Positions 25,902 through 34,228 of a stretch of DNA of 64,000 nt are shown in pieces. The first letter of the stretch is position 1, and each line of letters starts with the position of its first letter. Source of the stretch: UMGS1370 sp046957575 (lineage in GTDB: Bacteria; Bacillota; Clostridia; Lachnospirales; Lachnospiraceae); NCBI GenBank assembly GCA_046957575.1, contig JBKUOG010000016.1:1-64000 (forward strand), in the 5' to 3' direction. A program made the position numbers and the translations under genes. The notes below the pieces were generated by a model that was given only the letters and a program-made list of their open reading frames with translations, was not told where the DNA came from and searched no databases.

Positions 25902-26351
25902 TTAAAACAGTTCTCTGCTGTCTAAAGCCAGCGTAAAGGGACCGTCATTAACCAGTTCTATCTGCATATCTGCTCCGAAAATGCCATGTTCTACTTTGCT
26001 TACATGGTTCCGGCAGCACTCCATAAAGTATTCGTAAATCCGGTTGGCATGATCCGGCGCTCCTGCTTTTACAAAGCTTGGCCGATTGCCCTTCTTGCAG
26101 TCCGCATAAAGTGTAAACTGACTGACTACCAGAAGTTCTCCCCCTACATCGGCTAAAGACAGGTTCGTCTTGCCGTTTTCGTCTTCAAAAATCCGTAACC
26201 GGCAGATTTTATCCGCCAGCTTTTTAGCGGTTTCTTCTGTATCCTCATCTGATACTCCCAAAAGGATTGCAAATCCTTTCTCAATCCGTCCAGTCTCCTG
26301 TCCGTCCGCTGTTACTGCGGCTTTTGTCACCCGCTGCAATACTGCTTTCAT
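25902..26351 (-). CDS. dtd: D-aminoacyl-tRNA deacylase
   Basis: 149 residues, the full DTD length. Signatures are SQFTLYADCKKGNRPSF and the C-terminal NDGPFTLALDS (Gly-cisPro region). It removes D-amino acids mischarged onto tRNA. RBS AAGGAG, 11 bp after the alarmone synthetase gene. The pairing of small alarmone synthetase and dtd is common in Firmicutes. Confidence 0.95.
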   Translation of the reverse strand: MKAVLQRVTKAAVTADGQETGRIEKGFAILLGVSDEDTEETAKKLADKICRLRIFEDENGKTNLSLADVGGELLVVSQFTLYADCKKGNRPSFVKAGAPDHANRIYEYFMECCRNHVSKVEHGIFGADMQIELVNDGPFTLALDSRELF

Positions 26352-26362
26352 GCTGTGTCTCC

Positions 26363-27037
26363 TTAACTGTCTAGTGTAGTGTCTCGTTCTGCCTCTTCCT
26401 GCTGTGCCCTTGCAATGGCAGAAATAGCTTCATTTAGGGAAAACATTTTTGCATCTAAAATATCCACCATATCCGCACACGCCTTTAACTCCTGAAGAAG
26501 CTTGATTGGAGGATTGCCTTCTAACTTATAGGCAATCTTGTGCTCTAAGCTGGCCCAGAAATCCATGGCAACTGTCCGAATCTGAATCTCTACCTTCGTT
26601 TCCACCGGACCGTCTGTCAAATACACCGGAATGGTCACTACCATGTGGTAACTCTTATAGCCATTGGGCTTTGGTTTTTTAATATAATCTTTTACGTAAA
26701 GAACTGTCACATCTGCCTGTTTTGCAATCATATCTGCAATCTGGTAAATGTCTGACATAAATGAACAGATAATGCGAATACCGGCAATATCGCTTAATTT
26801 ATCCCGCATATTTTCGATGGTAACCTCATATCCATCTGCCTTCAGTTTCCGCACAATGCTGTCCGGGGTTTTCAGTCTGGATTTGATGTGCTCAATCGGA
26901 GTGTAGTCATACCTCTCCGTAAACTCATCATTCATAATCTCTATTTTCGCATTAATCTGCTTTAAGGCTGCTCCATAGAGGAACATTGTCTCTTTCCACT
27001 GATCCGCCGGTTCCTGTCTGCGGTGACCTGGTGTCAT
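26363..27037 (-). CDS. relQ: Small alarmone synthetase (RelQ/SasB type)
   Basis: 224 residues. RelA/SpoT synthetase domain with DIAGIRIICSF, KPKPNGYKSYHMVV (substrate-binding G-loop) and VEIQIRTVAMDFWASLEHK; no hydrolase, TGS or ACT domain. It makes (p)ppGpp in response to cell-envelope or other stress. RBS GGAGG. Situated between the S1 protein and dtd in one operon. Confidence 0.92.
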   Translation of the reverse strand: MTPGHRRQEPADQWKETMFLYGAALKQINAKIEIMNDEFTERYDYTPIEHIKSRLKTPDSIVRKLKADGYEVTIENMRDKLSDIAGIRIICSFMSDIYQIADMIAKQADVTVLYVKDYIKKPKPNGYKSYHMVVTIPVYLTDGPVETKVEIQIRTVAMDFWASLEHKIAYKLEGNPPIKLLQELKACADMVDILDAKMFSLNEAISAIARAQQEEAERDTTLDS

Positions 27038-27067
27038 TATCCTCCACCTCGCTTGTTCTGCAAATCC

Positions 27068-27991
27068 TTATAACTTTAATCCTTTTAACAGCGCCCCCAG
27101 TCCGGTAGATGCGCTGCCAGTTTCTTTATAGTCAAATACTTCTTCTGGTTCGTCTTCCGGCTCAACCGCCTTCATACTCAGACTGATTTTGCCGTCATTT
27201 AACCCGATAATCTTCACCTTTACTTCCTGTCCCTCTTTTAAAACAACTCCGGGATGCTTAATTCGCTGGCTGCTGATCTGGGAAATGTGCAAAAGGCCGG
27301 TAAGTCCATTCTCTAAAGTTACAAATGCGCCATAGTCTTTTAATGACTCAACTGTACCAGTTACAATGGCACCAACCTGACATTTGGAAACTTTCTTTCT
27401 GGTTTCTGCCGCCTGCTTTTCTCTTGCCACCTCTCTGCCGGACAGGACAAGGCGCTTTTCTTCTTCATCCGCAGTAATAACCGTAACTTCTACACTCTTT
27501 CCACTCCATGCTTCCAAATCTTCTACATACTCTGCTGCCAGCTTGGAAGCCGGAATAAACCCTCTGATGCCTTCCAGATATGCAGCAGCTCCGCCTTTTA
27601 CGATCTCGCTGATCTTTACAGTGACAACCGTCCGCTCCTCCATCATCTGTTTTAATTTGTCCCACGCAAAAATATCATTGGCCTCTTTTTTGGAAAGCAA
27701 AATATTGCCCTCTCCATCGTCTCTCTTTATAACTGTCGCACTGACCTCATCGCCCACATGAATAGACTCCTTTATGTTAAAGTCAGGGTCGCTGCTTAAA
27801 TTCTCTTTGGTAATAATCCCTTCTGCATAATACTTTAAATCCAGTACAACTCTGTCATCCTCTACGCCAATTACTGTACCGGTTAAAATATCACCTTCGT
27901 TTACTCTGCGAAAAGACGCTTCCAACTCAGCCGCATAATCTTCCATGCTCTCTGACGTTTCTGCAATCTCTGCTCTTTGTTCTTCACCCAT
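27068..27991 (-). CDS. S1 RNA-binding domain protein (ribosomal protein S1-like)
   Basis: 307 residues started at the ATG behind GAGAGGGATGG. Three S1 OB-folds at about 26-95, 112-175 and 195-263 (the last GAIVTGTVESLKDYGAFVTL is canonical), then an acidic tail. Gram-positive short S1 homologues bind mRNA and aid translation or stability. First gene of the run towards relQ, dtd and the M18 peptidase. An in-frame ATG 26 codons upstream has no ribosome site. Confidence 0.88.
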   Translation of the reverse strand: MGEEQRAEIAETSESMEDYAAELEASFRRVNEGDILTGTVIGVEDDRVVLDLKYYAEGIITKENLSSDPDFNIKESIHVGDEVSATVIKRDDGEGNILLSKKEANDIFAWDKLKQMMEERTVVTVKISEIVKGGAAAYLEGIRGFIPASKLAAEYVEDLEAWSGKSVEVTVITADEEEKRLVLSGREVAREKQAAETRKKVSKCQVGAIVTGTVESLKDYGAFVTLENGLTGLLHISQISSQRIKHPGVVLKEGQEVKVKIIGLNDGKISLSMKAVEPEDEPEEVFDYKETGSASTGLGALLKGLKL

Positions 27992-28097
27992 TTTTCCATC
28001 CCTCTCTTTTTGTAAATCTGCAACACATCTATTTAAACATAAAAGCCTTGTTTTTGCCAGAGGTTTCACAAAAATTTAATAAAAAGCCGCCAGGATG

Positions 28098-28329
28098 TGG
28101 TATAATGTGAACACCTGACGAGGTATTTCACGAGTCTGGTGAGAATCAATGCCTGTCCACTTAGCGAGGTATTGTCGAGCTTAGTGGATATAGGGTATAA
28201 TAACTCCAAAATACAGATGTGCTGCGCACATCTGCAGCTGCCTTTGGCAGCTAAAAGATTTTGTCGTTACCATATCAGGTGAAAACAAATGTCTGCTTCG
28301 CAGCCGCTTGTTTTCCTGCTGATATGGTA
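28098..28329 (+). repeat. 230-bp hairpin-rich repeat, copy A
   Basis: Near-identical (about 90% by eye) inverted counterpart of 37533-37760. It holds five hairpins in a row: CACCTGAC/GTCTGGTG (28112-28141), CCACTTAG/CTTAGTGG (28157-28187), AGATGTGC-TGC-GCACATCT, AGCTGCC-TTT-GGCAGCT (28236-28252) and TACCATATCAG/CTGATATGGTA (28268-28329). A 20-bp unit starting GGTATAATAACTCC occurs inside at 28194 and again just after at 28326. It fills the gap between the divergent S1 and PHP genes. Confidence 0.85.
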
Positions 28330-28343
28330 TAATAACTCCAAAA

Positions 28344-28494
28344 TAAGCCATGCGTCAATTATCAGGGAAATCTGCTGCAAGCTGGCTTACAGGCACAGGT
28401 TTTCCCTGGTAATTGACATAGAGCGCATGCGCCCGCTTCCAGAATCCGTAAAAGTACAAAGCAATTTTGGGGATTCTGGAAGATGCATGGCTGA
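28344..28494. repeat. Three-stem element bounded by TAAGCCATGC/GCATGGCTGA
   Basis: Ends TAAGCCATGC (28344-28353) and GCATGGCTGA (28485-28494) pair with one mismatch. They enclose hairpin 1 (28354-28370 with 28401-28417, 16 of 17 pairs plus a G-T) and hairpin 2 (CTTCCAGAATCC 28436-28447 with 28471-28482, perfect), separated by GCGCATGCGC. The same plan occurs at 62875-63024. It lies between copy A and the PHP gene and leaves about 18 bp for the PHP ribosome site. Confidence 0.75.
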
Positions 28495-28512
28495 CACAGA
28501 AAGGATGATATC

Positions 28513-29235
28513 ATGACCGATATTATGGATCTGCATACTCACACTCTGGCCAGCGGCCACGCATACAGCACATTAATGGAAATGATCCGTTCTGCAGCCG
28601 ATCATGGGCTGAAGCTTTACGGCTGTGCGGATCACGCTCCGGCTATGCCCGGAACTTTTGGCAGTCTGTATTTCCAGAATTTTAAGGTAATTCCCAGAAA
28701 TCTTTATGGAATCCAGATTCTTATGGGAGCAGAATTAAATATACTGGATTCTTCCGGAAAGGTGGATCTGCCGGAAAGCGTCCTGGCTCGTCTGGATTAC
28801 GGCATTGCCAGCATTCATCCCCCCTGCTACTCCGGAAAAACCATTTTAGAGAATACTTCGGCCTATTTAGGCGCTCTTAAAAATCCTTATGTCCAGGTGA
28901 TTGGGCATCCGGATGACGGCCGCTTTCCTGTAGATTATGAAACCTTGGCAGCCGCAGCTGCAGAACACCACAAGCTTTTAGAGATCAACAATTCTTCCTT
29001 AAGTCCCAACGGTTTCCGGACAAGTGCCCGCGAAAATTACCAGATCCTGCTGGAATACTGCTGCAAGTACAGGACTCACATTCTAATCAGCAGCGATGCC
29101 CATATCTGTTTTGATGTGGGAAACCATGATTTTGCCCGCAAACTGCTTGGGGAACTGGCTTTTCCAGAAGACCTGATCGTCAATACTTCCCTGGAAAAAC
29201 TGGCTTCTTTTCTTCCGGGGAAAATTCAGCTATAA
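28513..29235 (+). CDS. PHP-domain phosphatase (YcdX-like)
   Basis: 240 residues. PHP metal motifs DLHTHTLASGHAYST (6-20), CADHAP, GAELNI, GIASIHPP, VIGHPDDGRF and SSDAH, as in YcdX-type trinuclear-zinc phosphoesterases. RBS AAAGGATG. It stands alone on the plus strand directly after the structured repeats, which could form its 5' leader. Substrate unknown. Confidence 0.9.
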   Translation: MTDIMDLHTHTLASGHAYSTLMEMIRSAADHGLKLYGCADHAPAMPGTFGSLYFQNFKVIPRNLYGIQILMGAELNILDSSGKVDLPESVLARLDYGIASIHPPCYSGKTILENTSAYLGALKNPYVQVIGHPDDGRFPVDYETLAAAAAEHHKLLEINNSSLSPNGFRTSARENYQILLEYCCKYRTHILISSDAHICFDVGNHDFARKLLGELAFPEDLIVNTSLEKLASFLPGKIQL

Positions 29236-29450
29236 AGGAAAATATGGATGATGCAGAAACCGTCCTTTTGATTGATTCCGGGAAAGACCAGCATTCCATT
29301 GATGTCCACCACGGTTCTCCAATGATGAAAAAATCTTAGAATTGAGAAATAAATATGAGCTGCATATGAAAGCGGAACACTGCCTATCCGATGAAGCCGG
29401 AATAGCAGATGCAGACAGCGCATTTATTAAAAAAAGGGTTGATGCAAGAA

Positions 29451-29487
29451 AGTACGGGCCATGGAATAACCACAGCCCGTACTTTTT
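29451..29487. terminator. Terminator between PHP gene and asnA
   Basis: Perfect 9-bp stem AGTACGGGC (29451-29459) and GCCCGTACT (29475-29483), then TTTT on the plus strand and TTTC on the minus strand; it can serve both converging genes. The preceding 29236-29450 shows no gene I can support. Confidence 0.8.
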
Positions 29488-29488
29488 A

Positions 29489-30496
29489 TTACAGCAAAAT
29501 AATCTTATGTTCTTCGCAAATTCTGCGCATCTCATCCGGCCACAGGCTGGCCTGAACTTCCCCTACATGGGCTCTGTCCAGCAAAAGCATACACAGCCTG
29601 GACTGGCCGATTCCGCCTCCAATGGTATAGGGAAGCTGGCCTTCCAGCAGCATTTTGTGGTACGGAAGAGATCTTCTGTCATCGCATCCTGCTTTGGAAA
29701 GCTGCTCATCCAGACTCTTTTCATCCACGCGGATTCCCATGCTGGAAATCTCCAGAGCGCATCCCAGTGTCTCAAACCAGAACAAAATATCTCCGTTTAG
29801 CTGCCAGTCATCATAGTCCGGCGCCCGCCCGTCATGAGGTTTCCCGCTGGCCAGCTTATCGCCGATTTTCATTAAAAATACACAGCCGTATTCTTTCGTA
29901 ATGAGATTTTCCCGTTCCTTGGGAGTCTTATCCGGATAGCGGTCTTCCAGCTCCTGAGTGGTAATAAATGTAATGTCTTCCGGCAGTTGCTTTACAGCCT
30001 GAGGATATTTGTACCAGACCTCATGCTCCATATGTTTAATCACTTTAAAAATCGTTTTTACTGTATCTTTTAAAGTATCCAGATTCCGTTCCTCTTTTGT
30101 GATCACTTTTTCCCAATCCCACTGGTCTACGTAGCAGGAATGAAGATTATCCAGTTCCTCATCCCGCCGGATTGCGTTCATATTGGTGTATAACCCTTCT
30201 CCTGGCTGAAATCCATAGTGCTTTAGCGCCATTCGTTTCCACTTTGCCAGAGACTGCACTACTTCCACAACCTCTCCCGGCTCTCCCAAAAGGTCAAACT
30301 GAACCGTTCTTTCTACCCCATTCAGATTGTCGTTTAAGCCGGAGTTCTTTTTTACAAACAGCGGAGCGGAAATTCTCTCCAAATTCATCTCTCTGCCAAA
30401 TTCCTTTTGAAATGTATCTCGAATGTACTTAATTGCTTCCTGGGTTTCCCGCACTGTCAGGTGGGGATCATACCCTTTTGGTAAAATCAAAGCCAT
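29489..30496 (-). CDS. asnA: Aspartate-ammonia ligase (asparagine synthetase A)
   Basis: 335 residues, the AsnA length. It is a class II synthetase-like fold with SAPLFVKKNSGLNDNLNGVE near the N-terminus, DQWDWEKVI, and the C-terminal GGGIGQSRLCMLLL motif 3. It makes asparagine from aspartate, ammonia and ATP. Start chosen at the ATG behind AGGAGG, nine codons inside the longest frame. No T-box leader fits in the 105-bp upstream gap. Confidence 0.95.
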   Translation of the reverse strand: MALILPKGYDPHLTVRETQEAIKYIRDTFQKEFGREMNLERISAPLFVKKNSGLNDNLNGVERTVQFDLLGEPGEVVEVVQSLAKWKRMALKHYGFQPGEGLYTNMNAIRRDEELDNLHSCYVDQWDWEKVITKEERNLDTLKDTVKTIFKVIKHMEHEVWYKYPQAVKQLPEDITFITTQELEDRYPDKTPKERENLITKEYGCVFLMKIGDKLASGKPHDGRAPDYDDWQLNGDILFWFETLGCALEISSMGIRVDEKSLDEQLSKAGCDDRRSLPYHKMLLEGQLPYTIGGGIGQSRLCMLLLDRAHVGEVQASLWPDEMRRICEEHKIILL

Positions 30497-30601
30497 ACTC
30501 TTGTCCTCCTGCCATTCACTCATACGGCCCTTTATTTAGGACCTATATCTGCTAATGTTACCACCTGGCAGGTGGTTCTGCAAGGAAAACTTATGTTTCT
30601 T

Positions 30602-31678
30602 CTAAACCTTTTTGTCTGAAGAACCTGTGATTTCCAAAAGGACTTTAATAAGCATCAGAGCTGCAGGCCCTAAGAAAACTCCCCATATTCCAAATAGCTT
30701 CAATCCTGTATAGAGAGCCGCCAATGTCTCCAGAGCAGACAGTCCTGTGCCTTTTGCCATCATTTTTGTCTCCAATACCTGGCGTAAAATATAGCAGACT
30801 CCGTAAATTCCGATTAATGCGGCTGCTTTTTTTCCATTTCTGCCCAAAAGCTCCACAAGTGCCCAGGGAATCAGGGCAGTTCCCGTTCCGAATAAGGGAA
30901 GGGCGTCCAAAAGTCCGATTCCGATTCCCAGAAGCATATAATAAGGATTTTTCAGCAAAAATAATCCCATGATGCAGACTCCGGTTGTCAGCAGTAAAAT
31001 CACTGCCTGGACTCTTACATAGGTTTTTCCAAATGCCCGGAACTTTTCGTGGATAATTCCAAATTCGTCCCGAAACAGAGATTGTTTCTCCATCTTTCGG
31101 ATGGTATCTAATTTTCCCAGGGTTAAGACTGAGGCCAAAAACAGGACAAATACTATTACCATCCCGTTTGCTATCCACTGCACTACAGAAACAGAACTTA
31201 TCATTAAGTAAGGCATTGCCGCTGTCTTTGCAGATTCTCCCAAATCCCGCAGCATATCCTGCACCAGACAAACTACATAACCAGATCGCAGATGAAATAT
31301 TTTTTCTGCTGTCCGACAACATCCTGTCAGCCAGATGTCAAACTGCCTGGTGATTTCCGGCAGCGCCTGGAAAAAAAGTTCTGCCTGCGCAGCCAGCCTG
31401 CAGCCGCCGAAATAGATTCCCACGCCTAATAAAATCGCCAATACAATCAGTTCTCCTCCCCCGACTGCCTCTATAGGAATACGTATGGAGCGGTCTTTTC
31501 CTGTAATCGTCAATTTTTTTTGAATCCATTTTGCAGACGGCTCTAAGAGGAGCGCTGTCACATACGCTGCAAAAAAAGGAATTACCAGGGGCAGCAGGTA
31601 TTTAAACCCTATATATACCGCCCCTGTAATTCCTATGATGATAATAATTTTCTTCAGTTTCTCCTTCGGTTTTTCCAT
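30602..31678 (-). CDS. AI-2E/PerM family membrane protein, YtvI-like
   Basis: 358 residues and about eight membrane segments. The start is the ATG MEKPKEKLKK behind AGGTGAG; the longer open frame overlaps the pseudouridine synthase gene and is rejected. YtvI is a sporulation-associated member of this family. The terminal part IGIGLLDALPLFGTGTALIP is the family signature. Ends in TAG. Function in the forespore or in export is inferred from family only. Confidence 0.82.
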   Translation of the reverse strand: MEKPKEKLKKIIIIIGITGAVYIGFKYLLPLVIPFFAAYVTALLLEPSAKWIQKKLTITGKDRSIRIPIEAVGGGELIVLAILLGVGIYFGGCRLAAQAELFFQALPEITRQFDIWLTGCCRTAEKIFHLRSGYVVCLVQDMLRDLGESAKTAAMPYLMISSVSVVQWIANGMVIVFVLFLASVLTLGKLDTIRKMEKQSLFRDEFGIIHEKFRAFGKTYVRVQAVILLLTTGVCIMGLFLLKNPYYMLLGIGIGLLDALPLFGTGTALIPWALVELLGRNGKKAAALIGIYGVCYILRQVLETKMMAKGTGLSALETLAALYTGLKLFGIWGVFLGPAALMLIKVLLEITGSSDKKV

Positions 31679-31760
31679 GGACTCACCTATTTCTGTTTTG
31701 TACTTCCTTTGTACACAGTCTAGTATGAGCAAAATTCCGGAGATTATTCCTAGAGCATGT

Positions 31761-32459
31761 TTAAAACAGTTCCATAAAATCTTTAAATGCCCTGCTTTCC
31801 GGCTTTGCAGAAAAACGCATCTCTTTCCCGGTAACAGGATGAACAAATTGAAGTTGTGCTGCCCACAATGCTAACGGAACTGTCCGGCCCGGCACTTTGC
31901 TGCCGTATTTGGCATCTCCCAAAACCGGCAGACCATGTCCGGCAAACTGAACCCGGATTTGATGATGGCGTCCTGTCATAAGCTGAACCTTTGCCAGAGA
32001 TAGTTCCTGTCCGTCTATTATTTTGGTTCCCAGAATTTCATAGGAAAGTTCCGCCCGCTTACTTTCATCCACAGACTTATCAACAATTTGTGAATAATTA
32101 TTTTTCCCGTCTTTCCGCAGAAAATCTACATATTTCCCCATATTATCCACAGGTTTTCCACAAATTACGACATAATATATTTTCTTTAATTTTCCGTCCT
32201 GCACCTGTTTTGACAAGGCTGCAGCCGCTTTCTGTTCCTTTGCATATACCATTACGCCGCCCACCGGCTTATCCAGTCTGTGGATAACTCCCACGTAAGG
32301 CACTGATGTATTTGTGGACATGGTTGTGGATAAGTTAACAAGATGTTTGCGAATTTCGCTGACCATATCCGGCTCAAATCTATGAACAGACTGGGATTGT
32401 ATGCCTGCCGGTTTTACTGGCACAAGTATGTTCTCATCTTCATATAAGATCGTAAGCAT
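31761..32459 (-). CDS. RluA-family RNA pseudouridine synthase
   Basis: 232 residues. The catalytic motif is VGVIHRLDKPVGGVMVYAK, with the Asp of HRLD as nucleophile, and GRHHQIRVQFAGHGLPVLGD follows. No S4 domain is present, as in short RluA-type enzymes. It probably modifies rRNA or tRNA uridines; the site is not predictable. Divergent from the hemolysin III-like gene. Confidence 0.9.
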   Translation of the reverse strand: MLTILYEDENILVPVKPAGIQSQSVHRFEPDMVSEIRKHLVNLSTTMSTNTSVPYVGVIHRLDKPVGGVMVYAKEQKAAAALSKQVQDGKLKKIYYVVICGKPVDNMGKYVDFLRKDGKNNYSQIVDKSVDESKRAELSYEILGTKIIDGQELSLAKVQLMTGRHHQIRVQFAGHGLPVLGDAKYGSKVPGRTVPLALWAAQLQFVHPVTGKEMRFSAKPESRAFKDFMELF

Positions 32460-32598
32460 CTTTTGTTCTGCCTTTCTTTTTTTAGTTCTTTCTTTTTTAA
32501 CTCTTGCATTTTTTTAAAAAAAGTGTATAGTATGTAATATATCAACACATAGTTTTTAATACTACATATCACAGTTTTTAAGATTCAGGAGGTGTTTT

Positions 32599-33273
32599 AT
32601 GTCACGTCAAACCATAAAATCCAATCTTTTAAAAATAAAAGATCCCGGCAGCGCCATTACCCACTTTATCGCCATGGCACTGGCCATTCTGGCTGCGGGC
32701 CCTCTGCTCATAAAGGCTGCCAAAGATCCAGGACCATTTCATGTAGCTGCGCTGGCTGTCTTCATCGTCAGCATGATCTTATTATATGCTGCCAGCACCA
32801 CCTATCATACCCTGGACATATCGCCAAAAATTAACCTGTTCCTGCGCAAATTGGATCACATGATGATTTTTATCTTGATTGCAGGAACTTACACTCCAGT
32901 GTGCATGATTGTATTAGGTGACAAAGTCGGCTGGTTTTTATTGGGACTGGTCTGGACCATCGCCATTGCGGGAATTATCATCAAAGCCTGCTGGATTACC
33001 TGCCCCAAGTGGTTTTCATCCCTTTTGTATATTGCCATGGGATGGGTATGTGTCCTGGCTTTTACCAGAATCGTTCAGGCGCTTCCTCCTGCTGCATTTG
33101 GCTGGCTTCTTGCAGGCGGTATTATTTACACCATCGGCGGAGTGATCTATGCCTTAAAGCTTCCGCTGTTTAACTCCCGTCATAAATACTTCGGCTCCCA
33201 TGAAATCTTCCATTTGTTTGTCATGGGAGGCAGTCTCTGTCACTATATCATGATGTATGAGTTTGTTGCATAA
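32599..33273 (+). CDS. Hemolysin III/YqfA family membrane protein (PAQR)
   Basis: 224 residues with seven membrane segments. PAQR metal-site residues are seen in ASTTYHTLDI and in the C-terminal HEIFHLFVMGGSLCHY (three conserved His). RBS AGGAGG. Despite the historical name, haemolytic function is not established for most members. The 3' end overlaps the convergent GIY-YIG gene by 26 bp. Confidence 0.88.
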   Translation: MSRQTIKSNLLKIKDPGSAITHFIAMALAILAAGPLLIKAAKDPGPFHVAALAVFIVSMILLYAASTTYHTLDISPKINLFLRKLDHMMIFILIAGTYTPVCMIVLGDKVGWFLLGLVWTIAIAGIIIKACWITCPKWFSSLLYIAMGWVCVLAFTRIVQALPPAAFGWLLAGGIIYTIGGVIYALKLPLFNSRHKYFGSHEIFHLFVMGGSLCHYIMMYEFVA

Positions 33274-33502
33274 TCAGTTTTTCTTTCTGATCTTTCCGCA
33301 TCTTTTTAATAGCCGCTTCCCGGCGCATGGCCTCTGATTTTGTCTCAAATGCTTCCCAGTAGACCAATGCAACCGGCCTGCGGCTTTTTGTGTATTTTGC
33401 TCCATGACCGCTGTTGTGCGCCTTCAGCCGCTTTTCCAGACAGTTTGTCCAGCCGCAGTAAAGGGTGCCGTCACCGCACCGGAGAATATAGGTATAATTC
33501 AT
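33248..33502 (-). CDS. GIY-YIG domain protein (UPF0213/YhbQ-like)
   Basis: 84 residues, a single GIY-YIG nuclease domain (YTYILRCGDGTLYCGWT, then R25-type KRLKAHNSGHGAKYT and an acidic Glu in YWEAFETKSEA). Small stand-alone members occur in most bacteria; the biological role is uncertain. Convergent overlap with the hemolysin III-like gene. Confidence 0.9.
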   Translation of the reverse strand: MNYTYILRCGDGTLYCGWTNCLEKRLKAHNSGHGAKYTKSRRPVALVYWEAFETKSEAMRREAAIKKMRKDQKEKLIMQQTHTS

Positions 33503-33652
33503 AATCGTATGCCTCTTTGCTATGTAAACGGTAATCGCTAAAGCTTTTGATTACCGCCCAGGTTTCCCTGTATCTATGATAAAGCACCAGCCGGATGCGC
33601 AGGATGTTTATACCTTATTATATCATAGAATCTTAAAAAGGTGTATGTCCCG

Positions 33653-34051
33653 TCAGCACAATTCCGTTTTCCAGAACCCATGAAGGTTGCAGTAGGCGTA
33701 TACGGCTACCGGTTTATCATCTTCTGCCACCAGAAATTCTGCCTGAGCAGCTTCGTCTGGTTCCAGCATCCGTCTCTGGCACCCTTTCTCTGTCTGAAGA
33801 TAAATCCACTGGATGCTGTGTTCGCTGCTCATGGGATGCATATTTTCTCCCACTTTCACAGTAATGCGGCTGCCTTTCTGCTCCACCACCGGCACATGCT
33901 TTTCTTTTGCCCCGTCTGTGGAATTGGCCAGCAGCAGTCCCATAGGCTGGTCGCAGCACTTAAAATTTTCCTGATGAGGTCCTCCAATCACTTCAATAAT
34001 TGCCTGTCCATGTTCTCCTACTAAAAATACCGGTTCTCCATTTGATTTCAT
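33653..34051 (-). CDS. Superoxide reductase (desulfoferrodoxin/neelaredoxin family)
   Basis: 132 residues. Centre II ligands are all present: His52 (KHVPVVE), His72 and His78 (ENMHPMSSEHSI), Cys121 and His124 (YCNLHGF). It reduces superoxide to peroxide in anaerobes. The N-terminal rubredoxin-like centre I is degenerate: only CC at 32-33 remains of the four cysteines, as in 1Fe or class III enzymes. RBS AGGAGGG. Confidence 0.88.
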   Translation of the reverse strand: MKSNGEPVFLVGEHGQAIIEVIGGPHQENFKCCDQPMGLLLANSTDGAKEKHVPVVEQKGSRITVKVGENMHPMSSEHSIQWIYLQTEKGCQRRMLEPDEAAQAEFLVAEDDKPVAVYAYCNLHGFWKTELC

Positions 34052-34075
34052 AGAAAAATCCCTCCTGTCAAAGAA

Positions 34076-34127
34076 GGCGCTGATGAAAATGGCAAGCTCC
34101 TGTCTTCTGCCTGATTTTCAGCGCGCC
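34076..34127 (-). terminator. Terminator after the SipL-like gene
   Basis: Arms starting GGCGC (34076-34080) and ending GCGCC (34123-34127), with AAAAT/ATTTT continuing the stem across small bulges; TTCTTTG follows on the minus strand. It lies between the sipL end and the superoxide reductase start. Confidence 0.6.
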
Positions 34128-34228
34128 TTTCATTTTTAGCTGCATTGATTTCTAAATTATATTGGTTTTCGTTGTACTAGTTAATAGATATCTCCAATTT
34201 TTCTAAAATTATTCGTCTGGTACAGCGA

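Noticed and set aside
28098..28494. CRISPR array
   Set aside because: Repeats are imperfect palindromes of varied sequence and spacing; there are no regular direct repeats with unique spacers and no cas genes.
28289..28516. 75-codon plus-strand frame before the PHP gene
   Set aside because: It lies entirely in the palindromic repeats and has no ribosome site; its sequence is explained by the hairpin arms.
29236..29450. Possible short gene or gene remnant between the PHP gene and asnA
   Set aside because: Broken frames on both strands without family resemblance; only the terminator at 29451 is supportable.
30525..30600. Possible T-box leader of asnA (a stretch like AGGTGGTAAC)
   Set aside because: Too short, lacks the specifier stem and antiterminator/terminator pair; the nearby ACCACCTGCCAGGTGGT is a simple hairpin.
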